From: Sporosarcina thermotolerans
Lineage (GTDB): Bacteria > Bacillota > Bacilli > Bacillales_A > Planococcaceae
Direction of reading: 5' to 3'
Assembly: GCF_030067815.1 (NCBI RefSeq)
Contig: NZ_CP125968.1
Span: forward strand, 477,501 to 541,500
DNA: 64,000 nt
Each line of letters begins with the position of its first letter. Within the stretch, counting starts at the first letter, position 1. Positions 43,047 to 52,698 of the stretch are shown here, in pieces. The notes beneath the pieces are model-generated. The model worked only from the letters and a program-made list of their open reading frames with translations, ran no database searches and was not told the DNA's origin. The translations under genes and the position numbers were made by a program.

Positions 43047-44006
43047 TTACTTAAGATCAGAGTTGGGAACGGATCCACCGTCCCTGTTGTAGTATAAGTT
43101 TACCAGTTCCTGGGAATAAGCGCTAAATTCAGTGTTGGAGTTGCCTTTTCCCATGTCTACGCCGGAATAGACCCAAAATAGGAGTTTCCTTATTTCGTTT
43201 GCATTTTGTTTTATTTGCTCTTTCGCTAGCTTTTTCTGTTCTAGTTTATCCGCCTTTTGGTATTGTTCTGACTGGTAGATGTTTACCAAATTAGGTGGTG
43301 CTGCATTTTCTGGGCTGCTGTCAATTGCTTTCAGTTGATCGCCTAAATAAAGGCGGATCTCATTCTGTTCCTGTTTAGCTGGAAAAATAGTGGATAAGAG
43401 GGAAAATTCCTGTTTTCCATTTTCCGTTTTTTTATCAATGGCACTCTGTACGATTTCCATTGTTGCTTCGCTTGCGGCATGATTATAAGCAAACAGCATC
43501 CGACCAGTCGCTAAATGATCAATAATAGGCTTGTATGTAACAAAAAATAACGCCAGAAGGGCAAAAGAAGTGCTGATAAAGAACCAGCTTCTAAATACTT
43601 TTTTCCCGACTAACTTTAATATCCATATGAAAATAGCACCGAGTAAAACTGGGAGAACTAAAGCGATTAATAACATTGCCAAGAAATCAAAAGTGCTAAT
43701 ATCCGAATTTATATCTATTTCAAGAAACTTTGATAAGAAATCCAGAATAAGACCACCAGACACTTTATCATCTATGTAACTAAATGCTGTGAACAATCGA
43801 ATATAGCCTGGGCTTTGCTTAACTAAGAGATGATCGTCATATTCAATCACAGTAATCCCGGTTCTTAAGGAAACAACGTCATTATCAATGGTATCTCCCT
43901 GCAAATAGGTCACACCAGTGAATGTTTGCAATAGTTTATCTGTACCATAACCAATAAAAATAAAAAGGATCCCCACGATAATAAAGAATTTTAGTAGATT
44001 TCCCAA
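43047..44006 (-). CDS. Hypothetical membrane protein (island operon, third gene)
   Basis: Not recognised. 319 residues; hydrophobic segments at about 6-23, 108-135 and 140-160, with a soluble 80-residue loop between the first two and a charged, helix-prone C-terminal half rich in K, E and Q (EQKKLAKEQIKQNANEIRK). TTG start 44006 behind AAGGGGGAG. It follows the DUF4145-like gene by 24 bp and is probably co-transcribed with it and the AAA+ gene. Reads against the replication direction, unlike the surrounding core genes. Confidence 0.75.
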   Translation of the reverse strand: MGNLLKFFIIVGILFIFIGYGTDKLLQTFTGVTYLQGDTIDNDVVSLRTGITVIEYDDHLLVKQSPGYIRLFTAFSYIDDKVSGGLILDFLSKFLEIDINSDISTFDFLAMLLIALVLPVLLGAIFIWILKLVGKKVFRSWFFISTSFALLALFFVTYKPIIDHLATGRMLFAYNHAASEATMEIVQSAIDKKTENGKQEFSLLSTIFPAKQEQNEIRLYLGDQLKAIDSSPENAAPPNLVNIYQSEQYQKADKLEQKKLAKEQIKQNANEIRKLLFWVYSGVDMGKGNSNTEFSAYSQELVNLYYNRDGGSVPNSDLK

Positions 44007-44030
44007 AGATGCTCCCCCTTTAGTCTCGTT

Positions 44031-45302
44031 TTAGAACTTCATTTTTTCTCTTATTTCTTTTGGAAGTACTATAGGGTTCGAAGATCGCTGTGGGATTTTT
44101 TCATCTTCTTCTTTTATCCCAGCGTAGTCATCCTGGTCAAAATAATCATCTCTACACTCATCATCTTCATCATCCTCATCCTCATCAATTACTTCATCTC
44201 CTTTCTTATACTTAACCTCATCATATAGGGATTCATACTTATCAGCTTCATAATCAAACATTTGTTCAAATTCACTGTCCGAAGCAAAGTCATCCTCTGG
44301 GGCTGCAGCCACTTCGTTTTGATCGTGTATTACCCATTCATTCAGATGTTCTAAAAACTGGTGGCGCAGTTTAAGCAATCCATTTTTATTAAAACGATCA
44401 TCATCGCCAAGTTCATGGGCGGCTTTATTTCCAAGTGTTCTAATCGTAGATAGAAGATGATACAATTCATTGGAAATATATTCCTTATCATATAAATATT
44501 TTATGCGTCTATATTGTTCAATTTTTTCTAATGATAAGTTATTGTGAATAGATATTTGCTTCGTAAACTCTTCTGAGACAAGGCGAAGCCTGGTGGTAGC
44601 ATCTGAGGTTAAATTCATATTTAATCTTTGTGCAACCTCCTCTAACCCTTTATGAATTTTTTTAATCGCCTCTCGATCAGAAATAAGGGATACCCGATGT
44701 GGATTCTCCTTTAATTCCGGATCTATCATGTTGTTTGAACTTGTTTTCTTTTGTTCTTGTTGGTTCTTTGCCCCTGTAATTGAAGCAACAGCCAAAATCA
44801 AAATACTAACTAAAGTGACAAGTCCAAGTTTCAACACATTCGCTTGCCAAACGTTTGGAGAAAATAAGAAAATCAATTTATCCATAAATCCAACCGGAGA
44901 GGTAAAACTGGCGTACATATTCAAAATCCATCCAATCCATAGTAGGAATGATATGGAATTTGTCGTTAATTTCCACTTAATTGCTAAAATGGCTACAATC
45001 AATCCGGCAATCGCACCAATAACCACGTTCCATAAGAAACAGGCTAATCCAAATCCGAATAGGAGCCAAGCAAAGAAAATTAACGTTTGACTTCTCTCAT
45101 TTTCAAGTCTCAATTTTTTTTCGCCTATCATGAACAATAAAAGAAAGGAGTGCCCTAAAAATAGAAACAAAGTATTCTGTGCAAATTGATCCCAATCTAC
45201 AAACAGAGCCATCAACATCACTAATATAAAAGGCATCCCCATCCAAAACAGTATTTTATCTAAAGAACGCATGGGGCTCCATTCATCAATGTTATTTTCC
45301 AT
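44031..45302 (-). CDS. Membrane protein with DUF4145-like domain (island operon, second gene)
   Basis: About 423 residues. N-terminal half has about six to seven hydrophobic segments; then a helical region with LLSTIRTLGNKAAHELGDDDRF, resembling the RNA/nucleotide-associated DUF4145 core seen in several defence proteins; then a very acidic tail (DEDEDDEDDE). ATG 45302 (MENNIDEW) is chosen with GGCGGAG 9 nt upstream. No function is known to me. Lies 60 bp after the AAA+ gene. Confidence 0.7.
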   Translation of the reverse strand: MENNIDEWSPMRSLDKILFWMGMPFILVMLMALFVDWDQFAQNTLFLFLGHSFLLLFMIGEKKLRLENERSQTLIFFAWLLFGFGLACFLWNVVIGAIAGLIVAILAIKWKLTTNSISFLLWIGWILNMYASFTSPVGFMDKLIFLFSPNVWQANVLKLGLVTLVSILILAVASITGAKNQQEQKKTSSNNMIDPELKENPHRVSLISDREAIKKIHKGLEEVAQRLNMNLTSDATTRLRLVSEEFTKQISIHNNLSLEKIEQYRRIKYLYDKEYISNELYHLLSTIRTLGNKAAHELGDDDRFNKNGLLKLRHQFLEHLNEWVIHDQNEVAAAPEDDFASDSEFEQMFDYEADKYESLYDEVKYKKGDEVIDEDEDDEDDECRDDYFDQDDYAGIKEEDEKIPQRSSNPIVLPKEIREKMKF

Positions 45303-45362
45303 ATTCTCTCTCCGCCTTTTCAAACAAATACGATAAAATGACCAATCAGACAAAAGAAATGT

Positions 45363-47745
45363 TTAGTCCTTTGGGATATCTGTTATTTCAATTTCCTGTA
45401 ATAATTCAAAGGTGATTGCCTCTTGATCTAATAAAGTTAACCGATCTGCTTGATTGTTCCTTATCTCTTGCGTCAAGTTTCTGATCCAGCGGCCATCGCC
45501 ATCAATAAATCCGTTGTTTTCCTTTACTTTTTGGTTAATATAAACCTGTAGCCACTTGCTGGCTTCCTCACTAAGAATCAAGCCATCCTTTTGTTTTAAT
45601 TGAAGAAGCGCCATTTGGTATAATTCCTCCGCTGAATAATGAGGGAAATCAAAATGGTAAGGAATCCGTGAACGCAGACCTTCATTGAGGTCCATCAGTT
45701 TCTCCATATCTTTGCGGTACCCAGCCAAAATAACCACTAAATTATCCGCATGATCTTCCATTTCTTTAATGAGTGTATCTAAGGCTTCTTTTCCAAATCC
45801 AGATGTATCATCAGAGGCCAAAGAATAGGCTTCATCAATAAATAAAATGCCGCCCATTGCTTTTGAAATAATGTCTTTTGTTTTTAAAGCGGTCTGACCG
45901 ACATATCCGGCCACAAGGTCACTTCTTGATGCTTCAATAAAATGCCCATTCGACAGAATGCCTGCCCCTTTTAAAAATTCACCCATTACTCTTGCTACCG
46001 TTGTTTTACCAGTACCTGGAGGGCCGTAAAAAACCATGTGCATTTTCGTTTTCTCCGGACTTAACCCATTTTGAAAGCGCAAGTTATCAATCACAATCGT
46101 GTTCAAAATTCTCTGTGCTTCCGTTTTTATATCCTGTAATCCGATTAAGCTCTGCAATTTATTTATTGCTGATTGTTTGATCGACTCTAATTCTTGGCGA
46201 TTTTGATTATTTGCTTGCTTATCTGTCGCACGTTTTACATCTTCAACGGTAATCATTCGTGTATTTTTGATCTTCTGTTCACGATCTTTTCCTACGCGGA
46301 TATTTAATTCCTCTTCTATCTCTTCTGCAATATTTGGGCCATTCTTGCATTTCCGTCCACTTTCCCTTGTTTTGCTTGTCCTTTGATTGCTCGTGTAATT
46401 TCCTTTTTTACATCGTCAGGACAGATATATCCCTTATCTACTAAGATATTTTGGATAATGACCGCTACTTGTTCCGGTGTATAATCATAGAAGTGAAAAT
46501 GTTGTTTAATCCGGGAACGAAATCCTTCATTAGAATTAATTAATTTCTCCATGTCTGCTTGATAACCCGCTAGAATGACCATAAATTCTCCTTTATGATC
46601 TTCCATTTCTTTGATCAATGTAGCGATCGCCTCAGGTCCAAAATCCTGTTCATCCCCTACTAGTGAATAGGCTTCATCGATGAATAATGTTCCGCCCAGT
46701 GCTTTACTCACAGCTTTTTTAACTTTGGGAGCTGTTTTCCCAATATGTTCTGCAACAAGCTGAGATCGATCAACTTCTACTAAATGCCCTTTATCCAAAT
46801 ACCCCAATGAGGCAAAGATATCACTCATAATGCGAGCCATCTCCGTCTTTCCTGTTCCAGCGGGACCCATAAATGCCATATGAATATTGGGTTTATTTTG
46901 TCTAATATTATCTGAATTTTTCTCCCTACCCACCAATGAATAGATCATTTTTAACACTTGTCTTTTAAAAACATCCAAACCGGTCATCCCCATTAATTGG
47001 TCAATGGCCTTATTGAATCGATGAAAGTCTGTTTTTTCATTTTGGATATAGAAAAATTCCAACTTGTAAGAAAGCCTTTCTGGAACTTCTGGAATAGTCT
47101 GCTTATTCAATACTGCCTTCTTTGCCATGCTTAAATGTTCTTTGAAATCCGTTGTTTCACAGAATAAATCAACAACTTCTCTTTCTCCCCAACGAATTAA
47201 TTTGGACATGTATTCTGCAAGATTTCTTGCTGTTTCATAGCTGGGCATATTTGTCATCATAACGGCTGTAGGGATGTGGTCAATCGTCCAAATTCCACTT
47301 TTCTCCTGATGAATGGCTAAACCGTCAATAATCAATTCTCCTGAAACTGTATATTGTCGGTCATTATCATCCTCGACATTATAGTAAATACCATCGTTTC
47401 TTTTAGAGTAAGTAAGCCACTCATTCATGCTGTCTTCTTCCGTTCTCATGTCATAATAATCAACGATTTTGTTCATTTCCGTAAATATTTCATAATCCGT
47501 TTCACCGCTGAGAATCATTAAATAAATGTCTTCCGGTCTATTCCAGTTAATTAAATTTTCAAGTCGACCTTGTGCCCTTTCAGCCTTTTCTTTTGTTTCC
47601 GTGATTAAAAGTTCGTCCCCTGTTTGCGCTTGATAAACACCGAAAAAACCTTGGTCGGTTTGTCGAACTCTAAGCCTACTTCGATTTCTTTTGGCTCTTC
47701 CTCTACTTCTTCCATCGTCTTTATTTTTCGACTAAAAATCCCCAC
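45363..47745 (-). CDS. Tandem CbxX/CfxQ-type AAA+ ATPase (two indels)
   Basis: One protein of about 794 residues once two frame breaks are repaired. It has an N-terminal domain of about 280 residues without known match, then two AAA+ modules: GPAGTGKTEMAR with GGTLFIDEAYSL, and GPPGTGKTTVAR with GGILFIDEAYSL. These modules resemble SpoVK, rubisco activase CbxX and EccA of type VII secretion. Breaks: one base missing near 46333-46338 (VDGNARMAR.NIAEE) and one C near 47673-47676 (EVGLRVRQTDQGFFG). GTG start 47745 with GAGAGGTA upstream. First gene of a three-gene operon with two membrane proteins. Confidence 0.8.
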
Positions 47746-48010
47746 TGACAGTACCTCTCTTTCTCTGTGAAACTATTCGCCTATCATTCTCAGAGCCTTC
47801 ACTAAAAATAGACCCTCCCGAACAGATATTTTCTACTCATCCATAAACATAGATAAATATTACCACATTGTGAAATTGAGAAACAGTGGAATGGAATGAG
47901 ATATAAGGTATTAATAATTCCTGTTTGTTTTTTTAACTGATTAATAACCCATGTCATACACTAACAGTAAAAGAATGTTTATATGAAAGGAGAAAAATGC
48001 ACTGAATAAA

Positions 48011-48547
48011 TTGTTACTTAACGCCCTTAGAACTGGGGGATTTATATTTTATGCAAGGCATGGGGAAGCAACTGTTGGAAGTGATTTAGCCAATATAAAC
48101 TTTCGAAATTGTTTAACCCAAAGAAATCTTTCTGAGACGGGACGTCGTCAGGCTATTTACTATGGAGAAATTCTCCGATACTTACAAATACCGTTTCAAT
48201 ATCCTATTTCCGCAAGTCCTTTTTGCAGGACGATTGAAACAGCACAGTTAGCATTTGGAAGTTGCAATGTTCAAGTCAATCCCTTTTGGTTTGAGATATA
48301 TAGGTTGGATGGAAATTTAGCTAGCAGTGATAGACAACGAATTTTAAATAATTTTAAGTCTGTTTTGGAAATGGTACCAGCAGAGGGAAGAAATAAAGTG
48401 ATTGTTGCTCACAGTTTCCCAGAAGGGATAGGTTTAGGTCAAATACCTTATATGGGGACAGTTATTGTTAAGCCTAAAGGGGAAGGAAATGGTTATGATG
48501 TAGTTAGTCAATTATCTTTAGCAGATTTGAGTGCTTTATGTAGTTAG
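48011..48547 (+). CDS. Histidine phosphatase family protein
   Basis: Phosphoglycerate mutase-like enzyme. Catalytic RHGEAT motif near the N-terminus (FYARHGEATVG), LSETGRRQA, SPFCRTIETA and second His in VIVAHSFPEG. About 178 residues. The start is unclear: AAAGGAG lies before ATG 47997, which meets a stop after two codons, while CTG 48002 (NKLLLNALR) has ideal spacing but a rare start codon; TTG 48011 is the first usual codon. A lost base is possible. Ends 30 bp before an att-like site. Confidence 0.85.
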   Translation: MLLNALRTGGFIFYARHGEATVGSDLANINFRNCLTQRNLSETGRRQAIYYGEILRYLQIPFQYPISASPFCRTIETAQLAFGSCNVQVNPFWFEIYRLDGNLASSDRQRILNNFKSVLEMVPAEGRNKVIVAHSFPEGIGLGQIPYMGTVIVKPKGEGNGYDVVSQLSLADLSALCS

Positions 48548-48576
48548 AGGAAAGTTGCTTTATCAGAAAAGCATAG

Positions 48577-48596
48577 GCGAACCGTACCATAAGTAA
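48577..48596 (+). other. att-like direct repeat 2 (copy of rlmH 3' end)
   Basis: GCGAACCGTACCATAAGTAA matches the rlmH 3' end (42805-42824) at 18 of 20 positions and lies outside any coding sequence. Such a copy is what site-specific integration at rlmH leaves behind. Confidence 0.7.
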
Positions 48597-48610
48597 TAAA
48601 GAATAATTAA

Positions 48611-48650
48611 TAAACCACTCAAAGTATTTTTATGCTTTGAGTGGTTTTAT
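48611..48650. terminator. Terminator, bidirectional
   Basis: AAACCACTCAAAG / CTTTGAGTGGTTT arms with a TATTTTTATG loop, followed by TATCG. Lies between the phosphatase gene and the converging anti-sigma gene. Confidence 0.85.
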
Positions 48651-48723
48651 CGTATCCTCTTTTGAACGAATATTATACTATGGTCGATTTTGTGCTCATT
48701 TCATCATTAAGCATTTGTATTTT

Positions 48724-49776
48724 TTATCGCTCAACATCTAAAATGATATCGTCTAGTTGCATTGTTTCAACCGACTCATAAATGTTATCTAAGTTTTTAA
48801 AGTGGAATATAGGTGTGAATATTAACGTTTTAGCATCTGGGTGCAGCTGTCCAAATGTAATCATATAATCTGTTACACCAGAATTCCCATATCCACCGTT
48901 AAACTTGGATTTATACGTATTTCCTAAGTCATCCTTTAACAGTAATTCTGAATAAATTACGTTATATTTATTATTTAGCATTTCATTGTGTATGCCTTCT
49001 TTGTAATTAACGATGGATGAGTATGGTGTATACGTAATTTTGTTGATTTCTACGTTTAGATCGTTCTTTTCTGATTTAGGAACTTCAACTGTTTGAACAA
49101 TTGTATCAGAGGCCACTGCATAAATTTCGAAATCCCATTCGCCTTGAACGATGTCACCGTTTTCAGGATTAGATAATTCACGGATATTGAATTGGAACGT
49201 ACCTTCATCAATAGAATGTGATAAAGGTAAAATAACGGTTGTCATACCTGCATATTTTTTGTGAGCGATTTTATAAATGTCATGCTCTGCATGGAACAAG
49301 GAGTTTTGCCCACCATTTAATGTGAAACTACCATCGATTAAGGCAATTGGACCTAAATCTTTGTCTGTTTCAATTGAGTAGCTAACGAAAAGCTTTTTAC
49401 TGTCTAATAATGTTTCGGTAATTGTAATTGTCGTGCCATTACTTTCAACCGTCATATTTTCAGCTTCTGCAAATTTGTCATAGCCAACTAATGTTGTGCC
49501 ATGATCTTTTTCAGAGAACAGCTTAAAAATACTATTTACGAACGGAATTTCCTGTGCAAATGTTGTGTATGAAAGTCCAACCAATGAAGTGGCACCAATA
49601 CCAATAGCTAGGCATGCAGCTGCAATTCCTTTCGTCCATTTTTGAGAGCTATTTTTTTTGATTTGTTTTCGCAAATCCTTTTTAAATTGTGCCTTTTCAA
49701 ACTCTGGTACCTCCACCTCTTCAAATTCATGGACATTTATATCAATTTCATTAAAATGATTAAATTGTTTCTTCAA
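48724..49776 (-). CDS. DUF4179 anti-sigma-like membrane protein
   Basis: 350 residues: N-terminal cytoplasmic part (about 1-47, ending KKNSSQKW), one membrane helix (about 50-72), and a large extracellular part of DUF4179/DUF5643 type. Such proteins are encoded next to ECF-like sigma factors and hold them inactive until a surface signal. TTG 49776 with AGGAGG upstream. Overlaps the sigma gene by 17 nt. Confidence 0.85.
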   Translation of the reverse strand: MKKQFNHFNEIDINVHEFEEVEVPEFEKAQFKKDLRKQIKKNSSQKWTKGIAAACLAIGIGATSLVGLSYTTFAQEIPFVNSIFKLFSEKDHGTTLVGYDKFAEAENMTVESNGTTITITETLLDSKKLFVSYSIETDKDLGPIALIDGSFTLNGGQNSLFHAEHDIYKIAHKKYAGMTTVILPLSHSIDEGTFQFNIRELSNPENGDIVQGEWDFEIYAVASDTIVQTVEVPKSEKNDLNVEINKITYTPYSSIVNYKEGIHNEMLNNKYNVIYSELLLKDDLGNTYKSKFNGGYGNSGVTDYMITFGQLHPDAKTLIFTPIFHFKNLDNIYESVETMQLDDIILDVER

Positions 49777-50323
49777 TTTGAATACCTCCTAATGATTTTT
49801 TAAGCTTCTTTTTTCCGTGATAAAGTCGATTATCGATAGCAGACTTTGTCATTTGAAGCTGACGTGCGATTTCCTCTGTGTCATAGTCTAGTAAGTATTT
49901 CATAATAAATATTTTTTGATTAACTGGTTTTAATTTTGAGATAATGACGTAAATATTTTGCTGCTCTTCGAGTAGCATATTTTTTTGGTACGTTAATTCG
50001 TCTGCTGTGAAGTCTAAATTAAGAGAAAGGCTCTCTTTTTTTCGCATTTCGGTACGGATATAATCGACTGCCTTATATTTTGCAATGACACAAACCCATT
50101 TTTGAAAATCCGTAGGCTCACCCATAAACTTTTTGGCATTTTTCCAAATCGACAATAAAATTTCGTTACAGCATTCCTTAGACAGATCATTTTTATTAAG
50201 TGGTCCTAATGTTTTTACGACCACCCCTTTAATAAGCGGTAAATAATGATCAATCACATAATCAAGAGCTTCTTCTTCGCCGGCTTGAAGAAGGGCTATA
50301 AAATTTTGCTCGTTAATTTTCAT
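49760..50323 (-). CDS. RNA polymerase sigma factor, sigma-70/ECF type
   Basis: 187 residues. Region 2 (about 20-95: FQKWVCVIAKYKAVDYIRTEMRK) and region 4 with helix-turn-helix (about 125-180: KPVNQKIFIMKYLLDYDTEEIARQL...AIDNRLYHGKKKL). ATG with AAGGAGA upstream. First gene of a pair with the DUF4179 anti-sigma gene. Both lie between att-like repeats 2 and 3. Confidence 0.9.
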   Translation of the reverse strand: MKINEQNFIALLQAGEEEALDYVIDHYLPLIKGVVVKTLGPLNKNDLSKECCNEILLSIWKNAKKFMGEPTDFQKWVCVIAKYKAVDYIRTEMRKKESLSLNLDFTADELTYQKNMLLEEQQNIYVIISKLKPVNQKIFIMKYLLDYDTEEIARQLQMTKSAIDNRLYHGKKKLKKSLGGIQIEETI

Positions 50324-50787
50324 CCGAATCTCCTTTCCTAAAACGATTTTGTAAAAGCTTTTACACTATATATAACGTTAAGTGGCAGACAGTTTTCGCA
50401 AATAAAAAAATGTTTTTAAAATAGAGATCGATTACTTCATTCATTCTCGTTATGATGAAAATCCCCTTCATATACTAATGTAATCGAGTACCTCAAAATT
50501 AAAGAATTTAGAAGAGTTGTAGCAGGGGCAGTTTGATGAATTTTTATGATGCTTAAATAGTTGAGAAAACAAGATGTTTCTTTTGGAATGATTTTTATGC
50601 GTGTTGGCTAAATTAATATGAATGGATATTTTCAAGAATATTCTAGTATAGAAAACCGGTTAAATTTTTCTTTTCAACTAGATGAAAGCTATATAGTTCA
50701 ACATTAGAAGAGTTAAATAAAACGTAGGGATATATGGTAGAATATGTGGAATTAAGGATAAATAAAAACTGCATATAGAGATAGTAC
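50324..50787. other. Intergenic region, AT-rich, no gene seen
   Basis: About 460 bp between the sigma gene (reading left) and att-like repeat 3. An inverted repeat GTAAAAGCTTTTAC lies at 50351-50364, in the expected promoter region of the sigma gene. No ORF with a ribosome-binding site, RNA gene or mobile-element end was recognised. Confidence 0.5.
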
Positions 50788-50802
50788 GGAGAACCGTACC
50801 AT
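50788..50802 (+). other. att-like direct repeat 3 (partial)
   Basis: GGAGAACCGTACCAT matches the rlmH 3' end (GGAGAACCGTATCAT) at 14 of 15 positions; the following bases (TAAAGC) diverge. Non-coding; 27 bp before the esterase start. Confidence 0.55.
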
Positions 50803-50829
50803 TAAAGCTTACAGATAAGGATGATACCA

Positions 50830-51468
50830 ATGGGTAATACTTTTATTTACGAAATGCGTAAGCCGGCAACAGAAGAATTAGGAAGAACTTATCCTGCAAT
50901 ATTCCTAATGCATGGAATGGGAAGTAATGAACAGGATATTTTGACTTTAGTAAGTGGGCTTGAAAAGGATGCCTACATATTTGGTATTCGAGGTCCGATT
51001 GAACAGCCACCTGGATTTGCGTACTTCACGATTGAAGGATTTGGAAAACCTCATCGTTCAGTATTTGCTGATACGGTTCGGAAGTTGGAGGAATTTATTG
51101 AAAATGCCTTAAATACATATGCAATAGACCCGGAAAAGGTATTCTTAGGCGGTTTTAGCCAAGGAGCCATTCTCTCGATGACTCTCGGTTTAACGATGAG
51201 GGGAAGAATAAAGGGAGTGATGGCCTTTAGCGGTTACATTCCACTCTTTGTAAGAGAAGAGTACTCGAAACAGCAAACAAGCAATCTACAGATATTTATT
51301 TCTCATGGTGAAAAGGATCCAGTTTTTCCACTTGCATGGGGCGAAGCGAATCGGGATTATTTCAATAAATTAGGTGCTGCTGTAACCTATCATGCTTATC
51401 CAGCAGGACACACAATTTCGTTAGAAAACTACAATGATTTCCGGGAATGGCTCGATCAGCAGCTATAA
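50830..51468 (+). CDS. Alpha/beta-hydrolase, phospholipase/carboxylesterase family
   Basis: About 212 residues. Nucleophile elbow GFSQGA (Ser near 116), oxyanion loop FLMHGMGSNEQD, acid Asp in SHGEKDPVFP and His in YPAGHTISLE; this is the carboxylesterase type 2 family that hydrolyses small esters or lysophospholipids. ATG 50830 is used because AAGG lies 10 nt upstream; ATG 50821 is too close. Within the third island block. Confidence 0.85.
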   Translation: MGNTFIYEMRKPATEELGRTYPAIFLMHGMGSNEQDILTLVSGLEKDAYIFGIRGPIEQPPGFAYFTIEGFGKPHRSVFADTVRKLEEFIENALNTYAIDPEKVFLGGFSQGAILSMTLGLTMRGRIKGVMAFSGYIPLFVREEYSKQQTSNLQIFISHGEKDPVFPLAWGEANRDYFNKLGAAVTYHAYPAGHTISLENYNDFREWLDQQL

Positions 51469-51503
51469 ACAAAATAACTTTTAGGAGTTTTATTTATTGA
51501 TTT

Positions 51504-51547
51504 AAAAATAGAGCACTTCAGTAAAGATTACTGAAGTGCTCTATTTT
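51504..51547. terminator. Bidirectional terminator
   Basis: Perfect 20-bp stem AAAATAGAGCACTTCAGTAA with its complement around loop AGA; A run and T run on opposite sides. It separates the esterase gene from the converging Staygreen gene. Confidence 0.92.
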
Positions 51548-51643
51548 GGGAAAACTGCTTAAGGATGGTACTCTTTAATCGTGTTATGCTTTAAAACTTC
51601 CTATTAGATATTAAATTTGTACTTTACTCATTAATAAAGAAGA

Positions 51644-52102
51644 TCATGTTGTGGACAAACTGCTGAAAGTGCCCCAATTCTCTTGAATAGCGAACTGAGG
51701 ATAAGTAGAAATAAAATTTACTACAATAATTGCATTATCTAGGTTAGGGTAATTACTGAATAAAAGGTTATCACCGTATCGTATAGCTCTTAGTGCAAGT
51801 GGTAACTCACGTTTAAATATTTCAAAGCGTTTTGCAGATGTATTTTGATTGTATTCTCCTTGGTCTATATATAAAGAAACATAGAAATATAAACAGCCCC
51901 TATTCATCCACCATTCACCTAACACTTCATCTCTCATCTGAGGGTTAACTTTATCCCAAGCATATTCATTTCCAATCGTTAAAAATAAATCTCCAGTCTC
52001 ATCTGAGTGAGTAAGTGTGTATCGCCTTGGAATAACAGGTTGCATCGCATTGAACCCATTTCTATATTGAACGGATAGCTTTTCTGGATTGAACTTGCTC
52101 AA
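51644..52102 (-). CDS. Staygreen family protein
   Basis: 152 residues beginning MSKFNPEKLSVQYRNG, with PRRYTLTHSDETGDLFLTIG, the signature of the Staygreen family (plant SGR removes magnesium from chlorophyll a; many bacteria carry homologues of unknown role). No chlorophyll genes are in the window, so the bacterial function is probably different. Monocistronic, minus strand. Confidence 0.82.
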   Translation of the reverse strand: MSKFNPEKLSVQYRNGFNAMQPVIPRRYTLTHSDETGDLFLTIGNEYAWDKVNPQMRDEVLGEWWMNRGCLYFYVSLYIDQGEYNQNTSAKRFEIFKRELPLALRAIRYGDNLLFSNYPNLDNAIIVVNFISTYPQFAIQENWGTFSSLSTT

Positions 52103-52215
52103 GCAATCATCTCCATTTCGTTTTTGTATCCATATGCCAATATAAACGTTTAAAAACTATCTGTTGCACGAATAAACGAAAATGAATCGTATTATAAAGT
52201 GAAGGAGGTTGAGTA

Positions 52216-52698
52216 ATGAAAACGTTCGCCGGCTTACGTGTTCATGAAATTGTTCAAACTTATAGTGACACCTTAATACGAATTGCTGTACAGCAGACAA
52301 AAATTATGTCTGAGGCTGAGGATATTGTTCAAGAGGTCTATTTGACACTCATGAGACAGAAAAAAACCTTTGAAAATGAAACACATTTAAAGGCTTGGCT
52401 CATCAAAGTAACTTTTAATAAATGCAACGATTACTTTAAGTCTTCCCGTGTCAGGAAAACGTTACCGATAACAGAAGAGATGACATTTACTGCAAAAGAA
52501 GAACAGAATGTTCTTCCTGAAATTTTCGAACTTGATCAAAAAGAGAGAGTCATTGTTTATTTACATTATTACGAGGGCTACACAACTGCGGAAATTGCCG
52601 ACATATTGGATATGAATGTAAACACAGTAGGCTCGAAGCTGAGAAGGGGACGAATGAAGCTAAAAACTTTTTTAGAAGAAGGGAGTAAAGTGCGATGA
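52216..52698 (+). CDS. ECF RNA polymerase sigma factor
   Basis: 160 residues. Region 2 (AEDIVQEVYLTLMRQKKTFENETHLKAWL) and region 4 (EGYTTAEIADILDMNVNTVGSKLRRGRMKLK). RBS GAAGGAGG before ATG 52216. Overlaps the next gene by 4 nt; the pair ends 3 bp before att-like repeat 4. Confidence 0.92.
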   Translation: MKTFAGLRVHEIVQTYSDTLIRIAVQQTKIMSEAEDIVQEVYLTLMRQKKTFENETHLKAWLIKVTFNKCNDYFKSSRVRKTLPITEEMTFTAKEEQNVLPEIFELDQKERVIVYLHYYEGYTTAEIADILDMNVNTVGSKLRRGRMKLKTFLEEGSKVR

